Of a DNA stretch of 17,729 bases, positions 1 to 7,667 are shown piece after piece. The DNA is from Azohydromonas lata NBRC 102462 (GTDB lineage Bacteria > Pseudomonadota > Gammaproteobacteria > Burkholderiales > Burkholderiaceae_C): NCBI GenBank assembly GCA_945878385.1, contig CAMCTE010000028.1, forward strand, positions 1 to 17,729. The letters run 5' to 3'. Every line of letters begins with the position of its first letter. The first letter of the stretch is position 1. The notes below the pieces were generated by a model. That model worked only from the letters and a program-made list of their open reading frames with translations, was not told the DNA's origin and made no database searches. The translations under genes were made by a program, and so were the position numbers.

Positions 1-776
1 CCGGCCTTGGCCACCCCAATGCCCCAGCTGCGGTAGGCAATCAGGGAGGGGCCCAGGGCGGTGAAGACGATGGCCGCGACCACCCCTGGCGACCATTGCA
101 CCGAGGCCGGCGCCACCAGCGCCTCGGCCCCGGCCGACAGCCCAGCCCAAGTGATGCCGAACAAGGTCTGCACCAGGAGGAAGCCGGCCCAGTCCTGGCT
201 GGGCTTTGGGATGCCACTGTGCAGCGCGGCCGGCGGTTTCGACAGCATCCAGCTGTAGAAGCACCAGGAAATGATGGCCCCGATCATCATCACATCGCCC
301 GGCACGAAGGCGATGTCGGCCAGGCGAGTGAAGTCTCCCTGAGACAGCACCAGCAACACACCCGCCAGTGAACAGCCTGCGCTCACCAGTTCGCGCGGCC
401 CGGGCCGTTGCCCGTAGAACAGGGCGCCGATCGAGAGCATCCACAGCGGTGAACTGGCTGCAATCAGCGTCACATTCAGCGGCGTGGAGGTGGTGAGCGC
501 CAGGTACTGCAGCGCGTTGTAAGCCCCCACGCCCAGCAGGCCCAGCAGGGCCAGCGGCCCGCGCCGCTCCCCCAAGGCGGCGCGTTGCTCGGCCGTTTTC
601 AGCGCGTGCCAGCCCAGAGGCAGCAAAATGGCCAGCGCCAGGCTCCAACGCATCAGGTTGAGCATCAGCGGAGGCACCAACCCCACCATCAGGCGGCCCA
701 CCACGGCATTGCCCGCCCACATCAGCGGCGGCAGCAGCATCAGCAGTGCCAGTCGTAGGGTGAGTTTGTCGGCCAT
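1..776 (-). CDS. EamA/DMT-family permease (partial, C-terminus off the left edge)
   Basis: Reading the minus strand from the ATG at 776-774 gives 258 codons without a stop up to the window edge. The product is very hydrophobic, with repeated membrane-spanning stretches rich in Leu, Ala, Gly and Val. It begins MADKLTLRLALL and contains MWAGNAVVGRLM near residue 20 and YNALQYLALTTSTP near residue 90, which are typical of the first EamA repeat of 10-TM drug/metabolite transporters. A second repeat begins around residue 165 and is incomplete here; such proteins are usually about 290-300 residues, so roughly 40 are missing. It would sit in the inner membrane. The family exports amino acids, metabolites or drugs, and the substrate cannot be read from sequence. 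There is no Shine-Dalgarno before this ATG, but a CATAAT box lies nine bases upstream. It is divergent from the quinone oxidoreductase gene. Confidence 0.85.
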   Translation of the reverse strand, partial: MADKLTLRLALLMLLPPLMWAGNAVVGRLMVGLVPPLMLNLMRWSLALAILLPLGWHALKTAEQRAALGERRGPLALLGLLGVGAYNALQYLALTTSTPLNVTLIAASSPLWMLSIGALFYGQRPGPRELVSAGCSLAGVLLVLSQGDFTRLADIAFVPGDVMMIGAIISWCFYSWMLSKPPAALHSGIPKPSQDWAGFLLVQTLFGITWAGLSAGAEALVAPASVQWSPGVVAAIVFTALGPSLIAYRSWGIGVAKA

Positions 777-785
777 GGCGCGCGG

Positions 786-791
786 ATTATG
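786..791 (-). promoter_or_regulatory. Possible -10 box just upstream of the EamA permease start
   Basis: On the minus strand this reads CATAAT, ending nine bases before the ATG. If it is a -10 element, transcription would begin at or very near the start codon, giving a leaderless or nearly leaderless mRNA. That would fit the lack of a Shine-Dalgarno sequence. I did not find a convincing -35 element. Confidence 0.25.
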
Positions 792-915
792 GGCCGTAGG
801 CGCTTCATGCGTGCGGCACGCCTGGCGTGTGTGGCGGTGCAAGGCAGCCCTCAGCCAAGGGCAACGCAGGGTTGAGCCCAAAGTGGCAAACTGACCGCAG
901 AACAGGAGACCGCCC

Positions 916-1908
916 ATGACCACCACCATCCGCGCCATACAACTCGCCGAATTCGGCGGCCCCGAGAAAATGCAGGTCGTCAGCCGCGAGGTGGGCGACC
1001 CTGGTCCCGGCGAAATCCGCATCCGCCACAAGGCCGTGGGCTTGAACTACATCGATGTGTACATGCGCTCAGGCCTGTATCCCAACGCGCTGCCCATGAC
1101 CCTGGGCATGGAGGGCGCGGGCCTCGTCGAAGCAGTGGGCGAGGGCGTGACGCACCTGCAGGTGGGCGACCGTGCGGCCTATGCCAGCCAGCCCCCGGGC
1201 AGCTATTGCGATGCCCGCGTGATGCCCGCCAAGTGCGTGGTCAAGCTCCCCGAGGCGATCAGCTTCGAAGAGGGTGCGGCCATGATGCTCAAGGGCTTGA
1301 CCGTGCAGTACCTGTTGAAAAAGACGCAGCCCCAGGGGGGACTCAAGGCCGGTGACTTCGTCCTCTTTCACGCGGCCGCCGGCGGCGTGGGTCTGATCGC
1401 CTGCCAGTGGGCCCGTGCCATGGGCCTGCAACTCATCGGCACCGCCGGTGGTGCCGACAAGTGCCAGCTGGCGCTCGAACATGGTGCAAGCCATGTCATT
1501 GATTACCGCAGTGAGAATTTCGTGGAGCGTGTGAAGGCCATCACCGGCGGCAAGGGCGTGCGTGCGGTGTACGACTCCATCGGCAAGGACACCTTCGACG
1601 GCTCACTCGATTGCCTGAGCCCTTTCGGCCTGTTGGCCACCTATGGCAATGCCTCCGGGCCGGTGCCGCCCTTCAACTTGGGCGCGCTCGGCCCCAAGGG
1701 TTCGCTGTATGTCACGCGGCCCACGCTGTTCACGCACCTGGCCACGCGCGAGAGCACGCAGGCCATGGCCGATGACCTTTTTGCAATGGTGACCAGTGGT
1801 CAGGTGAAGATCCGCATCGACCAGCGCTACCCGCTGGACCAGGTAGGCCAGGCCCACGCCGACCTGGAAGCGCGCAAAACCACGGGTTCGACCGTGCTGC
1901 TGCCCTGA
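916..1908 (+). CDS. qor: NADPH:quinone oxidoreductase, zinc-independent MDR family
   Basis: This is a 330-residue medium-chain dehydrogenase/reductase, the usual length for quinone oxidoreductases of the Qor type. The N-terminal GroES-like domain carries the family hallmark GLNYIDVYMRSGLYP (about residues 42-56). The Rossmann domain has the nucleotide-binding motif HAAAGGVG at residues 152-159, and YVTRPTLFTHL follows near residue 265. The zinc ligands of alcohol dehydrogenases are absent, as expected for this branch. It should reduce quinones or quinone-like enones with NADPH in the cytosol. The start is supported by AGGAG at 904-908, eight bases before the ATG. The gene stands alone: divergent from the EamA permease and convergent with lspA, whose stop lies 39 bases beyond its own. 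Physiological substrate unknown. Confidence 0.92.
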   Translation: MTTTIRAIQLAEFGGPEKMQVVSREVGDPGPGEIRIRHKAVGLNYIDVYMRSGLYPNALPMTLGMEGAGLVEAVGEGVTHLQVGDRAAYASQPPGSYCDARVMPAKCVVKLPEAISFEEGAAMMLKGLTVQYLLKKTQPQGGLKAGDFVLFHAAAGGVGLIACQWARAMGLQLIGTAGGADKCQLALEHGASHVIDYRSENFVERVKAITGGKGVRAVYDSIGKDTFDGSLDCLSPFGLLATYGNASGPVPPFNLGALGPKGSLYVTRPTLFTHLATRESTQAMADDLFAMVTSGQVKIRIDQRYPLDQVGQAHADLEARKTTGSTVLLP

Positions 1909-1947
1909 TGATGAATGCGGGTCGGGGGTCCGGCGTCGCAGCCTCCG

Positions 1948-2442
1948 TCAGCGCCCTTTGCGCACCCGCAGAATCTCATCCAGGATCAGGCAGGCTGCGC
2001 CCAGCGTGATGGCACTGTCGGCCAAGTTGAAGGCCGGAAAGTGCCACCCGCCGGCGTGGAAGTCCAGCATGTCCACCACATAGCCATGTGCCGCGCGGTC
2101 GATCACATTGCCCAGGGCACCGCCCAGGATCATCGTGATGGCAAAGCAGAACAGGCGCTGCGTGGCATGCCGGTGCAGCATCCACACGATGAACACCGAC
2201 GCCACCAGGCCGATGCCGATGAAGAACCAGCGCTGCCAGCCCGAGGCGCCCGCCAGGAATGAAAACGCCGCGCCAGTGTTGTGCACCCGCACGATGTTGA
2301 AGAAGGAGGTGATGGGCTGCACATCGCCCCAGGCGTAGGAGCCCAGGATCAGCACCTTGGTGAACTGATCCAGCACGATCACCAGCAAGGCCAGCGCCAG
2401 CCAGCCCGGCAGACCGCCGATCCTCTTTTTGGCAGCGCTCAT
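1948..2442 (-). CDS. lspA: Lipoprotein signal peptidase (signal peptidase II)
   Basis: This 164-residue inner-membrane aspartyl protease cleaves the signal peptide of prolipoproteins after diacylglyceryl modification of the lipobox cysteine. Four membrane segments are visible. The conserved motifs are HNTGAAFSFL (residues 54-63), GNVIDR (111-116), VVDMLDF with catalytic Asp124, and FNLADS with catalytic Asp142. The frame stays open upstream to a start at 2478, which would add 12 residues inside ileS. I prefer the ATG at 2442-2440, because it gives the normal length and lies only four bases after the ileS stop, suggesting translational coupling. No strong Shine-Dalgarno is present. The pairing with ileS is the conserved proteobacterial arrangement. 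Confidence 0.96.
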   Translation of the reverse strand: MSAAKKRIGGLPGWLALALLVIVLDQFTKVLILGSYAWGDVQPITSFFNIVRVHNTGAAFSFLAGASGWQRWFFIGIGLVASVFIVWMLHRHATQRLFCFAITMILGGALGNVIDRAAHGYVVDMLDFHAGGWHFPAFNLADSAITLGAACLILDEILRVRKGR

Positions 2443-2446
2443 CGGT

Positions 2447-5317
2447 TCAGGCCACCACGCGGGTCTCGCCCGCACCATGCAGGTTGCTCACACAACGCCC
2501 ACAAATGGCGGGGTGGTCGGCATGGGCACCCACATCAGCACGCCAGTGCCAGCAGCGCTCACACTTCCGGTGGGTACTGGGCACCACCTGCACCGCCAGT
2601 TCGGCGCCGGCCACTGCGTGCGCGGCCGAGGTGATCATCACGAACTTGAGGTCCTCACCCAGGCTGTGCAGCAGGGCCAGATCTTCTGCTGGCGCCTGCA
2701 CCACCACCTCGGCCTGCAGCGAAGAGCCCACCTGGCCCTGTGCGCGCACATCCTCGATGGCCTTGTTCACTGCGGCGCGAATTTCGATGAGGCGCGACCA
2801 CTTGGTCAACAGGGCCTCGTCGGGCTGCGGCAGAGCCCAGTAGGTCTGCGAAAAGATCGATTCGTTCTTCTGCTGGCCACCATGGAACGCCCAGGCCTCC
2901 TCGGCGGTGAAGCTCAGGAACGGCGCCATCCAACGCAACATGGCATGCGTGATGTGCCACAGCGCCGTCTGTGCGCTGCGCCGCGCAAGGCTCTTGGGTG
3001 CGGTGGTGTAGAGCCGGTCCTTCAGCACATCCAGGTAGAAAGCGCCCAGGTCTTCCGAGCAATACACCAGCAGCTTGGCCACCACCGGGTGGAATTCGTA
3101 CACCTGGAAGTGCGAAAGGATTTCCGCCTGCAACTGCGAAGCCCGCGCCATGGCGTAGCGGTCCACTTCCAGCATCTGCTCCACCGGCACGGCGTCCGTG
3201 GCTGCATGGAAGTCGCTGGTGTTGGCCAACAAAAAGCGCAGCGTGTTGCGGATGCGGCGGTAGGCGTCCACCACGCGCGCCAGGATCTTGTCGTCGATGC
3301 CCAGGTCGCCGCTGTAGTCGGTGGCCGCGCACCACAGGCGCAGGATCTCGGCGCCGTACTTCTGGTACACCTGCTGAGGCTCCACGCCATTGCCCAGGCT
3401 CTTGCTCATCTTGCGTCCTTGGCCGTCCACTACGAAGCCGTGGGTGAGCAGGCCGCGATAGGGTGCGCGGTCGAACAGCGCACAGCCCAAGAGCAAGGAA
3501 GAGTGGAACCAGCCGCGGTGCTGGTCATGGCCCTCCAGGTACAGGTCGGCCTCGGGGCCTTCGCCGTGGAAGCCGCCGGGGTGTTGGGCGCGCAGCACAT
3601 GCCAGAAGCTCGAGCCCGAATCGAACCACACCTCCAGGATGTCGCTGCTCTTGCTGTAGTGGGCCGCGTCCGCAGCCCCCAGCATGTCTTCGGCGCTGAC
3701 GCGGCTCCAGGCCTCGATGCCGCCCTTGTCCACAATCTCAGCGGCTTGGTCCAAGATTTCCATCGTGCGCGGGTGCAGCTCGCCGCTGTCCTTGTGCAGG
3801 AAGAAGGGCAGGGGCACTCCCCAGCTGCGTTGGCGGCTGATGCACCAGTCGGGCCGGTTGGCGATCATGTCGCGCAGGCGCACGCGGCCGTTCTCCGGGT
3901 AGAAGCTCGTCTGGTCGATGGCATCCAACGCCAGTTGGCGCAGCGTCTTGCCCGCCTTGTCCTGTGTGAACACGCCTTCGCCCTCGTCCATGCGGATGAA
4001 CCACTGGGCCGCAGCGCGGTAGATCACCGGCGTTTTGTGGCGCCAGCAATGCGGGTAGCTGTGCTGGATGTCGGTGGTGTTCAGGATGCGACCGGCCGTG
4101 CGCAGCGTGTCGATGATGCCGGGGATGGCCTTCCAGATGTGCTGTCCGCCGAACAGCGGGAAGTCTGGCGCATAGACGCCGCCGCCCTGCACCGGGTTGA
4201 GGATGTCGGTGAGGCTCATGCCGTGAGCCCGGCAGGAATTGAAGTCGTCCAGGCCGTAGGCAGGCGATGAGTGCACGATGCCCGTGCCATCATCGGCTGT
4301 GGCGTAGTCGGCCAGGTACACCGGGCTGTAGCGGTCATAGCCCGCATCGGTCTCGGCCAGGGGATGCTTGAAGCGGATTCCGCCCAGTTTCTCGCCCAGC
4401 GTGGTGGCCAGCACCGTGCCTTGCAGGCCCCAGCGCTCCATGCACTTCTCCACCAGCGAAGTGGCCATCATCAGCAGGCCTCGTTCGGTCTGCACCAGCG
4501 CGTATTCCAACGCGGGGTTCAGGTTCAGCGCCTGGTTGGCGGGGATGGTCCAGGCGGTGGTGGTCCAGATGACCGCAAAGGCGGGCTGTGCAAGTGCAGC
4601 CAGACCAAAGGCTGCGGCCAGGAGGTCAGGCTCCGCACAGGGGAAGGCCACATCCAGCGTGGTGCTCTTCTTGTCGGCGTACTCGATCTCGAACTCCGCC
4701 AGTGAAGAGCCGCAGTCGAAGCACCAATACACGGGCTTCAAGCCGCGGTACACGAAACCACGCTCCATCACGCGCTTGAACGCGCGGATTTGCGAAGCCT
4801 CGTTGGCCGGGTCCATGGTGGCGTAGCGGTGGTCCCAATCGCCCAACACGCCCAGGCGCTTGAAGTCCACCATCTGCTGCGCAATCTGCTCGGTGGCGTA
4901 GGCGCGGCTCTTGGCCTGCATGTCGTCGCGGCTGAGGCTGCGGCCATGCTTCTTTTCAATCGCGTTTTCGATGGGCAGGCCGTGGCAATCCCATCCCGGC
5001 ACATAGTGCCCATCAAAGCCAGCCAACTGACGCGCCTTGACGATCATGTCCTTGAGGATCTTGTTGGCCGCGTGCCCCATGTGGATCTGCCCGTTGGCAT
5101 ACGGCGGGCCGTCGTGCAGCACGAACAGGGGCTTGCCGCAGCGCGCGTCGCGCAGGCGTCGGTAGCGGCCTTCCTGTTCCCACTGGCCGATCCAGCCGGG
5201 TTCGCGCTTGGGCAGATCGCCCCGCATCGGAAACGGCGTGTCGGGCAGGTTCAGCGTCTGGCGGTATTCGCCACCGTCGGTGGGTGCAGTGGCGGCGTTG
5301 CGGTTCTGGTCGTTCAT
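2447..5317 (-). CDS. ileS: Isoleucyl-tRNA synthetase
   Basis: This is a full-length 956-residue class Ia synthetase that charges tRNA-Ile with isoleucine in the cytosol and edits misactivated valine. The HIGH-type signature is HMGH at residues 79-82, preceded by GPPYANGQI. The second ATP-binding signature KMSKS is at 636-640. The CP1 editing insertion lies between them, including the TTTAWTIPANQALN stretch. The C-terminus has the bacterial zinc-binding cysteines C919, C922, C939 and C942. The start at 5317 matches the family pattern, in which TLNLPDTPFPMRGDL follows a short N-terminal extension. No clear Shine-Dalgarno precedes it. It is cotranscribed with lspA. Upstream lies a 341-base spacer with two GC-rich hairpins, and ribF, its usual neighbour, is separated from it by the opposite-strand mipA-like gene. 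Confidence 0.98.
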   Translation of the reverse strand: MNDQNRNAATAPTDGGEYRQTLNLPDTPFPMRGDLPKREPGWIGQWEQEGRYRRLRDARCGKPLFVLHDGPPYANGQIHMGHAANKILKDMIVKARQLAGFDGHYVPGWDCHGLPIENAIEKKHGRSLSRDDMQAKSRAYATEQIAQQMVDFKRLGVLGDWDHRYATMDPANEASQIRAFKRVMERGFVYRGLKPVYWCFDCGSSLAEFEIEYADKKSTTLDVAFPCAEPDLLAAAFGLAALAQPAFAVIWTTTAWTIPANQALNLNPALEYALVQTERGLLMMATSLVEKCMERWGLQGTVLATTLGEKLGGIRFKHPLAETDAGYDRYSPVYLADYATADDGTGIVHSSPAYGLDDFNSCRAHGMSLTDILNPVQGGGVYAPDFPLFGGQHIWKAIPGIIDTLRTAGRILNTTDIQHSYPHCWRHKTPVIYRAAAQWFIRMDEGEGVFTQDKAGKTLRQLALDAIDQTSFYPENGRVRLRDMIANRPDWCISRQRSWGVPLPFFLHKDSGELHPRTMEILDQAAEIVDKGGIEAWSRVSAEDMLGAADAAHYSKSSDILEVWFDSGSSFWHVLRAQHPGGFHGEGPEADLYLEGHDQHRGWFHSSLLLGCALFDRAPYRGLLTHGFVVDGQGRKMSKSLGNGVEPQQVYQKYGAEILRLWCAATDYSGDLGIDDKILARVVDAYRRIRNTLRFLLANTSDFHAATDAVPVEQMLEVDRYAMARASQLQAEILSHFQVYEFHPVVAKLLVYCSEDLGAFYLDVLKDRLYTTAPKSLARRSAQTALWHITHAMLRWMAPFLSFTAEEAWAFHGGQQKNESIFSQTYWALPQPDEALLTKWSRLIEIRAAVNKAIEDVRAQGQVGSSLQAEVVVQAPAEDLALLHSLGEDLKFVMITSAAHAVAGAELAVQVVPSTHRKCERCWHWRADVGAHADHPAICGRCVSNLHGAGETRVVA

Positions 5318-5349
5318 ATCGTGTGGGGCGGATGCCTGGGCGTACGGTG

Positions 5350-5366
5350 CAGGCCGGTTCGGCCTG
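5350..5366 (-). promoter_or_regulatory. Hairpin in the ileS leader
   Basis: The sequence CAGGCCG-GTT-CGGCCTG is a perfect 7-bp inverted repeat with a three-base loop. Three further G-T type positions outside it could extend the stem on one strand. It lies 33 to 49 bases upstream of the ileS start codon, so it could be in the 5' untranslated region of ileS. Function unknown. Confidence 0.4.
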
Positions 5367-5370
5367 TGTA

Positions 5371-5403
5371 CCCCGGGCCCAGTCGGTTCTAGGGGCCCTG
5401 GGG
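5371..5403 (-). promoter_or_regulatory. Second hairpin in the ileS leader
   Basis: CCCCGGGCCC (5371-5380) can pair with GGGCCC (5393-5398) plus GGGG (5400-5403), leaving one bulged T at 5399 and a 12-base loop. The stem is ten base pairs of pure G-C. It follows the previous hairpin by only four bases. There is no T-run on either side, so it is not a canonical intrinsic terminator. Confidence 0.4.
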
Positions 5404-5658
5404 CCTGTCGGTTGAGCGGTTGGTTCGGCTGCCCTTGGATCTGGGTGGCCGGGGCAGGGTCAGTGGAGGGTGCTCAAGGCCGCGCAGCAGGCCTGCGGCA
5501 GCATCGGGCCGGACCGGCGGGACCCGTTTGGGCACCCACCATGGCGCGGCTCAGGGGCGAATTCGGTCGCGCGTGGTTTGCCGACGGGTGCTCGCGCCGT
5601 GCGACTGCTGCCGGCGGCCGTTGAGCCCGGTGCCCACCTCGTTCACAAGCCCGTTAGG

Positions 5659-6570
5659 ATGCATGCCGTGAGTGTAACTTCTGAGCCGCAGAGCCTGCCC
5701 GGGGGCGTTGCACGGTCTGCGCTTGTCTTTGCATCTGTTGCGGCGTGTGTTTTCGGGGCAGCGGCCGTGGCCCAAGCCGAAACCTCCGAGCAGGCCCTGC
5801 CCAAGGCCGAGCCACCTTCGATGGCCATGCCTTCTGGGCTTCGTCTGGGCGCGGTTGGCTTTTCCACCAACTGGCGCCCGCGGCACCCTGGTGCCTCCGA
5901 CTTTGCATGGTCCGCCAGGCCCCATGTGGTGCTCCGTTGGGGGCGCTTGACCCTGAGCAACGGCGGCACCCTGGCCAGCCGGGCCGGTGAACCTGCCGAA
6001 GCAGGCCTGACGGCGGAGCTGTTTTCCCTGGACCGGCTCAGCCTGCGTGCGGCCGTGGCCTTGGACCAGGGCCGCCGCAGTGATGAAGTCGCACGGCTGC
6101 GGGGGCTTCACGACATCCCTGCCCATCCACGCGGCCGCCTGCAGGCGGCCTGGCGGCTGCACTCGCAGTGGGAGTTGATCGGCGTGTGGCGCGGAGACCT
6201 GTCGGACCGGGGCACCGGCAGCAGTGCCGAGGCAGTGGTGCTGCACGAGTGGCGTCCCGAATTTCTGGATCGCCGGCGTTGGCGCATCTCTGCGGGCGTT
6301 GCCGCTCAGTGGAGAGATGCCCGGCAGGCCAACCTCATCCATGGCGTGAGTGAGGAAGACGCCACACGGTCGCAGTACCCGGCCTACATCCTGAATGCAG
6401 GCTGGACCGACGCGCGGTTGTTCGCCAACTGGCGGCGCGACTTCGACGGCCCGTGGGTGGCATATGGCCATTTGTCTTGGGAAGCCCTCCTGCGACAGGC
6501 TGCCCACAGCCCCATCGTTCAGCAGCCGCGCGCGCTGACGCTCAGCGTGGGCTTGGGTCGCCGCTTCTAG
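5659..6570 (+). CDS. MipA/OmpV family outer-membrane protein
   Basis: The 303-residue product begins with a Sec signal peptide: a hydrophobic run ALVFASVAACVFGAAAVAQA (about residues 21-40), with AQA as the likely cleavage site. The mature part alternates polar and aromatic residues as beta-barrel strands do and ends in Phe (SVGLGRRF), the normal outer-membrane insertion signal. The C-terminal third has the MipA/OmpV pattern: HGVSEEDATRSQYPAY, then a long strand region and QAAHSPIV. MipA in E. coli binds the murein hydrolase MltA and penicillin-binding protein 1b; OmpV-type homologues are porin-like, so the exact role is open. The ATG at 5659 is chosen. A GTG at 5668, three codons later, has a better-placed AGGA (5656-5659) and may be the true start. 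The gene sits between ribF and ileS on the opposite strand, and its 3' end overlaps ribF by 29 bases. Confidence 0.8.
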   Translation: MHAVSVTSEPQSLPGGVARSALVFASVAACVFGAAAVAQAETSEQALPKAEPPSMAMPSGLRLGAVGFSTNWRPRHPGASDFAWSARPHVVLRWGRLTLSNGGTLASRAGEPAEAGLTAELFSLDRLSLRAAVALDQGRRSDEVARLRGLHDIPAHPRGRLQAAWRLHSQWELIGVWRGDLSDRGTGSSAEAVVLHEWRPEFLDRRRWRISAGVAAQWRDARQANLIHGVSEEDATRSQYPAYILNAGWTDARLFANWRRDFDGPWVAYGHLSWEALLRQAAHSPIVQQPRALTLSVGLGRRF

Positions 6571-7573
6571 CTGTACAGCCCGTCGCATTTGATCTGCCGC
6601 GCTGAATCCACCAATCTCGGGCATCGGCCACATCCTTGGCAATGCCCGTTTCCAGCGCCTGCAGCGATTCATATCGCAACTCGTCGTGCAGTTTGTGCAG
6701 CAAGTCCACGCCCACCACTCGGCCGTATCCGCCATCGGTTTGCAGCGGCCATTCCAGGCAATGCACCTCCAGCAGTACGCGCCCTGCGTCTTCCACCGTG
6801 GGGCGCACGCCCAGGCTGGCCACGCCGGGAAGGGGGTGTGCGGCCAAGCCATGGACCTGCACCACGAAGATGCCCATGGTGGCGGGCTTGTGGTGGGCCA
6901 CACGCAGGTTCAGGGTGCGAAACCCGTCGTCGCGTCCCTGGGCCGAGGCGCCCAATTGGCGGCCAAGCTTGCGCCCGTGCACCACATGCCCGCTGATGCG
7001 AAAGGGCCGCCCCAACAGCGCCGCCGCAGCGGCCATGTCGCCGCTGGCCAGAGCCTGTCGCACGGCGGAACTCGATACACGCAGGCCGTGCACCTCGTAG
7101 CTCATCATGCGCGCCACATCCAGGCCCTGTGCGCCGCCGTGGCTGTCGAGAAGCGCGTAGTCTCCGGCGCGTTGTGCGCCGAAGCGGAAGTCGTCCCCCA
7201 CCAACAAGTAGCGTGTCTGCAGGTCTCGCAAGAGCACCTGGTCAATGAAGTCCTGCGGGCTCAAACCGGCCATTCGTTCGTCGAATCGCGCCACCACCAC
7301 CTCGTCCACGCCGCAGCGCTGGAGCTCCATCAGCTTGTCACGCAGCGAACCGATGCGTGATGGTGCCCGATCAGGCTGCCCCGCCCGGCGAGCGAAAAAG
7401 TCGCGTGGGTTGGGCTCGAAGGTCATCACGCAAGCCGGCAGGTTGCGGTGTCGCGCCTCGTTGCACAGTAGGGCCAGCATGGCCTGGTGACCCCGGTGCA
7501 CGCCATCGAAGTTGCCGATGGTCAAGGCGCACGGAGGGTTTGCGGGCGGTCGGCGGGCGCGGTAAACCTTCAT
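6542..7573 (-). CDS. ribF: Bifunctional riboflavin kinase / FAD synthetase
   Basis: This 343-residue cytosolic enzyme phosphorylates riboflavin to FMN and adenylates FMN to FAD. The N-terminal nucleotidyltransferase domain has GNFDGVHRGHQ at residues 20-30. The C-terminal flavokinase domain shows LGVRPTVEDAG and the late segment LHDELRYESLQAL. The frame is open for a further 79 codons upstream, but those residues are unlike RibF and would run over the divergent flavoprotein gene. MKVYRA at 7573 is the family start. About 20 residues after the normal family end (AKDVADARDWW) form a Ser/Arg-rich tail, whose last codons overlap the 3' end of the convergent MipA-like gene. There is no Shine-Dalgarno. 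A GATAAT box lies six bases before the ATG. Confidence 0.96.
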   Translation of the reverse strand: MKVYRARRPPANPPCALTIGNFDGVHRGHQAMLALLCNEARHRNLPACVMTFEPNPRDFFARRAGQPDRAPSRIGSLRDKLMELQRCGVDEVVVARFDERMAGLSPQDFIDQVLLRDLQTRYLLVGDDFRFGAQRAGDYALLDSHGGAQGLDVARMMSYEVHGLRVSSSAVRQALASGDMAAAAALLGRPFRISGHVVHGRKLGRQLGASAQGRDDGFRTLNLRVAHHKPATMGIFVVQVHGLAAHPLPGVASLGVRPTVEDAGRVLLEVHCLEWPLQTDGGYGRVVGVDLLHKLHDELRYESLQALETGIAKDVADARDWWIQRGRSNATGCTARSGDPSPR

Positions 7574-7579
7574 GGTCCG

Positions 7580-7585
7580 ATTATC
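7580..7585 (-). promoter_or_regulatory. Possible -10 box just upstream of ribF
   Basis: On the minus strand this reads GATAAT and ends six bases before the ribF ATG. A start of transcription at the usual distance would fall on the start codon itself, implying a leaderless mRNA. I see no good -35 hexamer at 16-18 bases, so the call is tentative. Confidence 0.25.
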
Positions 7586-7667
7586 CGAGCAAGCACCGCA
7601 GCCCACCGGGGGCATGGGCTCGGGGCTAGACTGCGTGCTTTCCCTGCACACCCCGTGCTCTGAGCGC

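Larger units (their letters stand above)
5318..5658. other. Gene-free spacer between divergent ileS and the MipA-like gene
   Basis: The 341 bases hold no ORF I would call a gene. Open frames here lack ribosome-binding sites, and their translations are Arg/Gly/Ala/Pro-rich with no recognisable motif. The ileS-proximal part (about 5345-5425) is rich in CGGTT repeats and contains two hairpins listed separately. Both promoters, leftward for ileS and rightward for the MipA-like gene, must be in this stretch, but I could not identify convincing -35/-10 pairs. Confidence 0.7.

Noticed and set aside
2429..4270. A 613-codon open frame on the plus strand opposite ileS
   Set aside because: It is the complement of ileS in a GC-rich genome. 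Its translation is His/Gln/Arg/Ala-rich with no motif, and ileS on the other strand is complete and unmistakable.
5420..5671. Small open frames in the ileS/MipA spacer
   Set aside because: No ribosome-binding site, no motif, and composition typical of random GC-rich sequence.
5551..6903. A 450-codon open frame on the minus strand across the MipA-like gene and the ribF end
   Set aside because: It overlaps two supported genes, has low-complexity Pro/Arg/Trp-rich translation and no ribosome-binding site.
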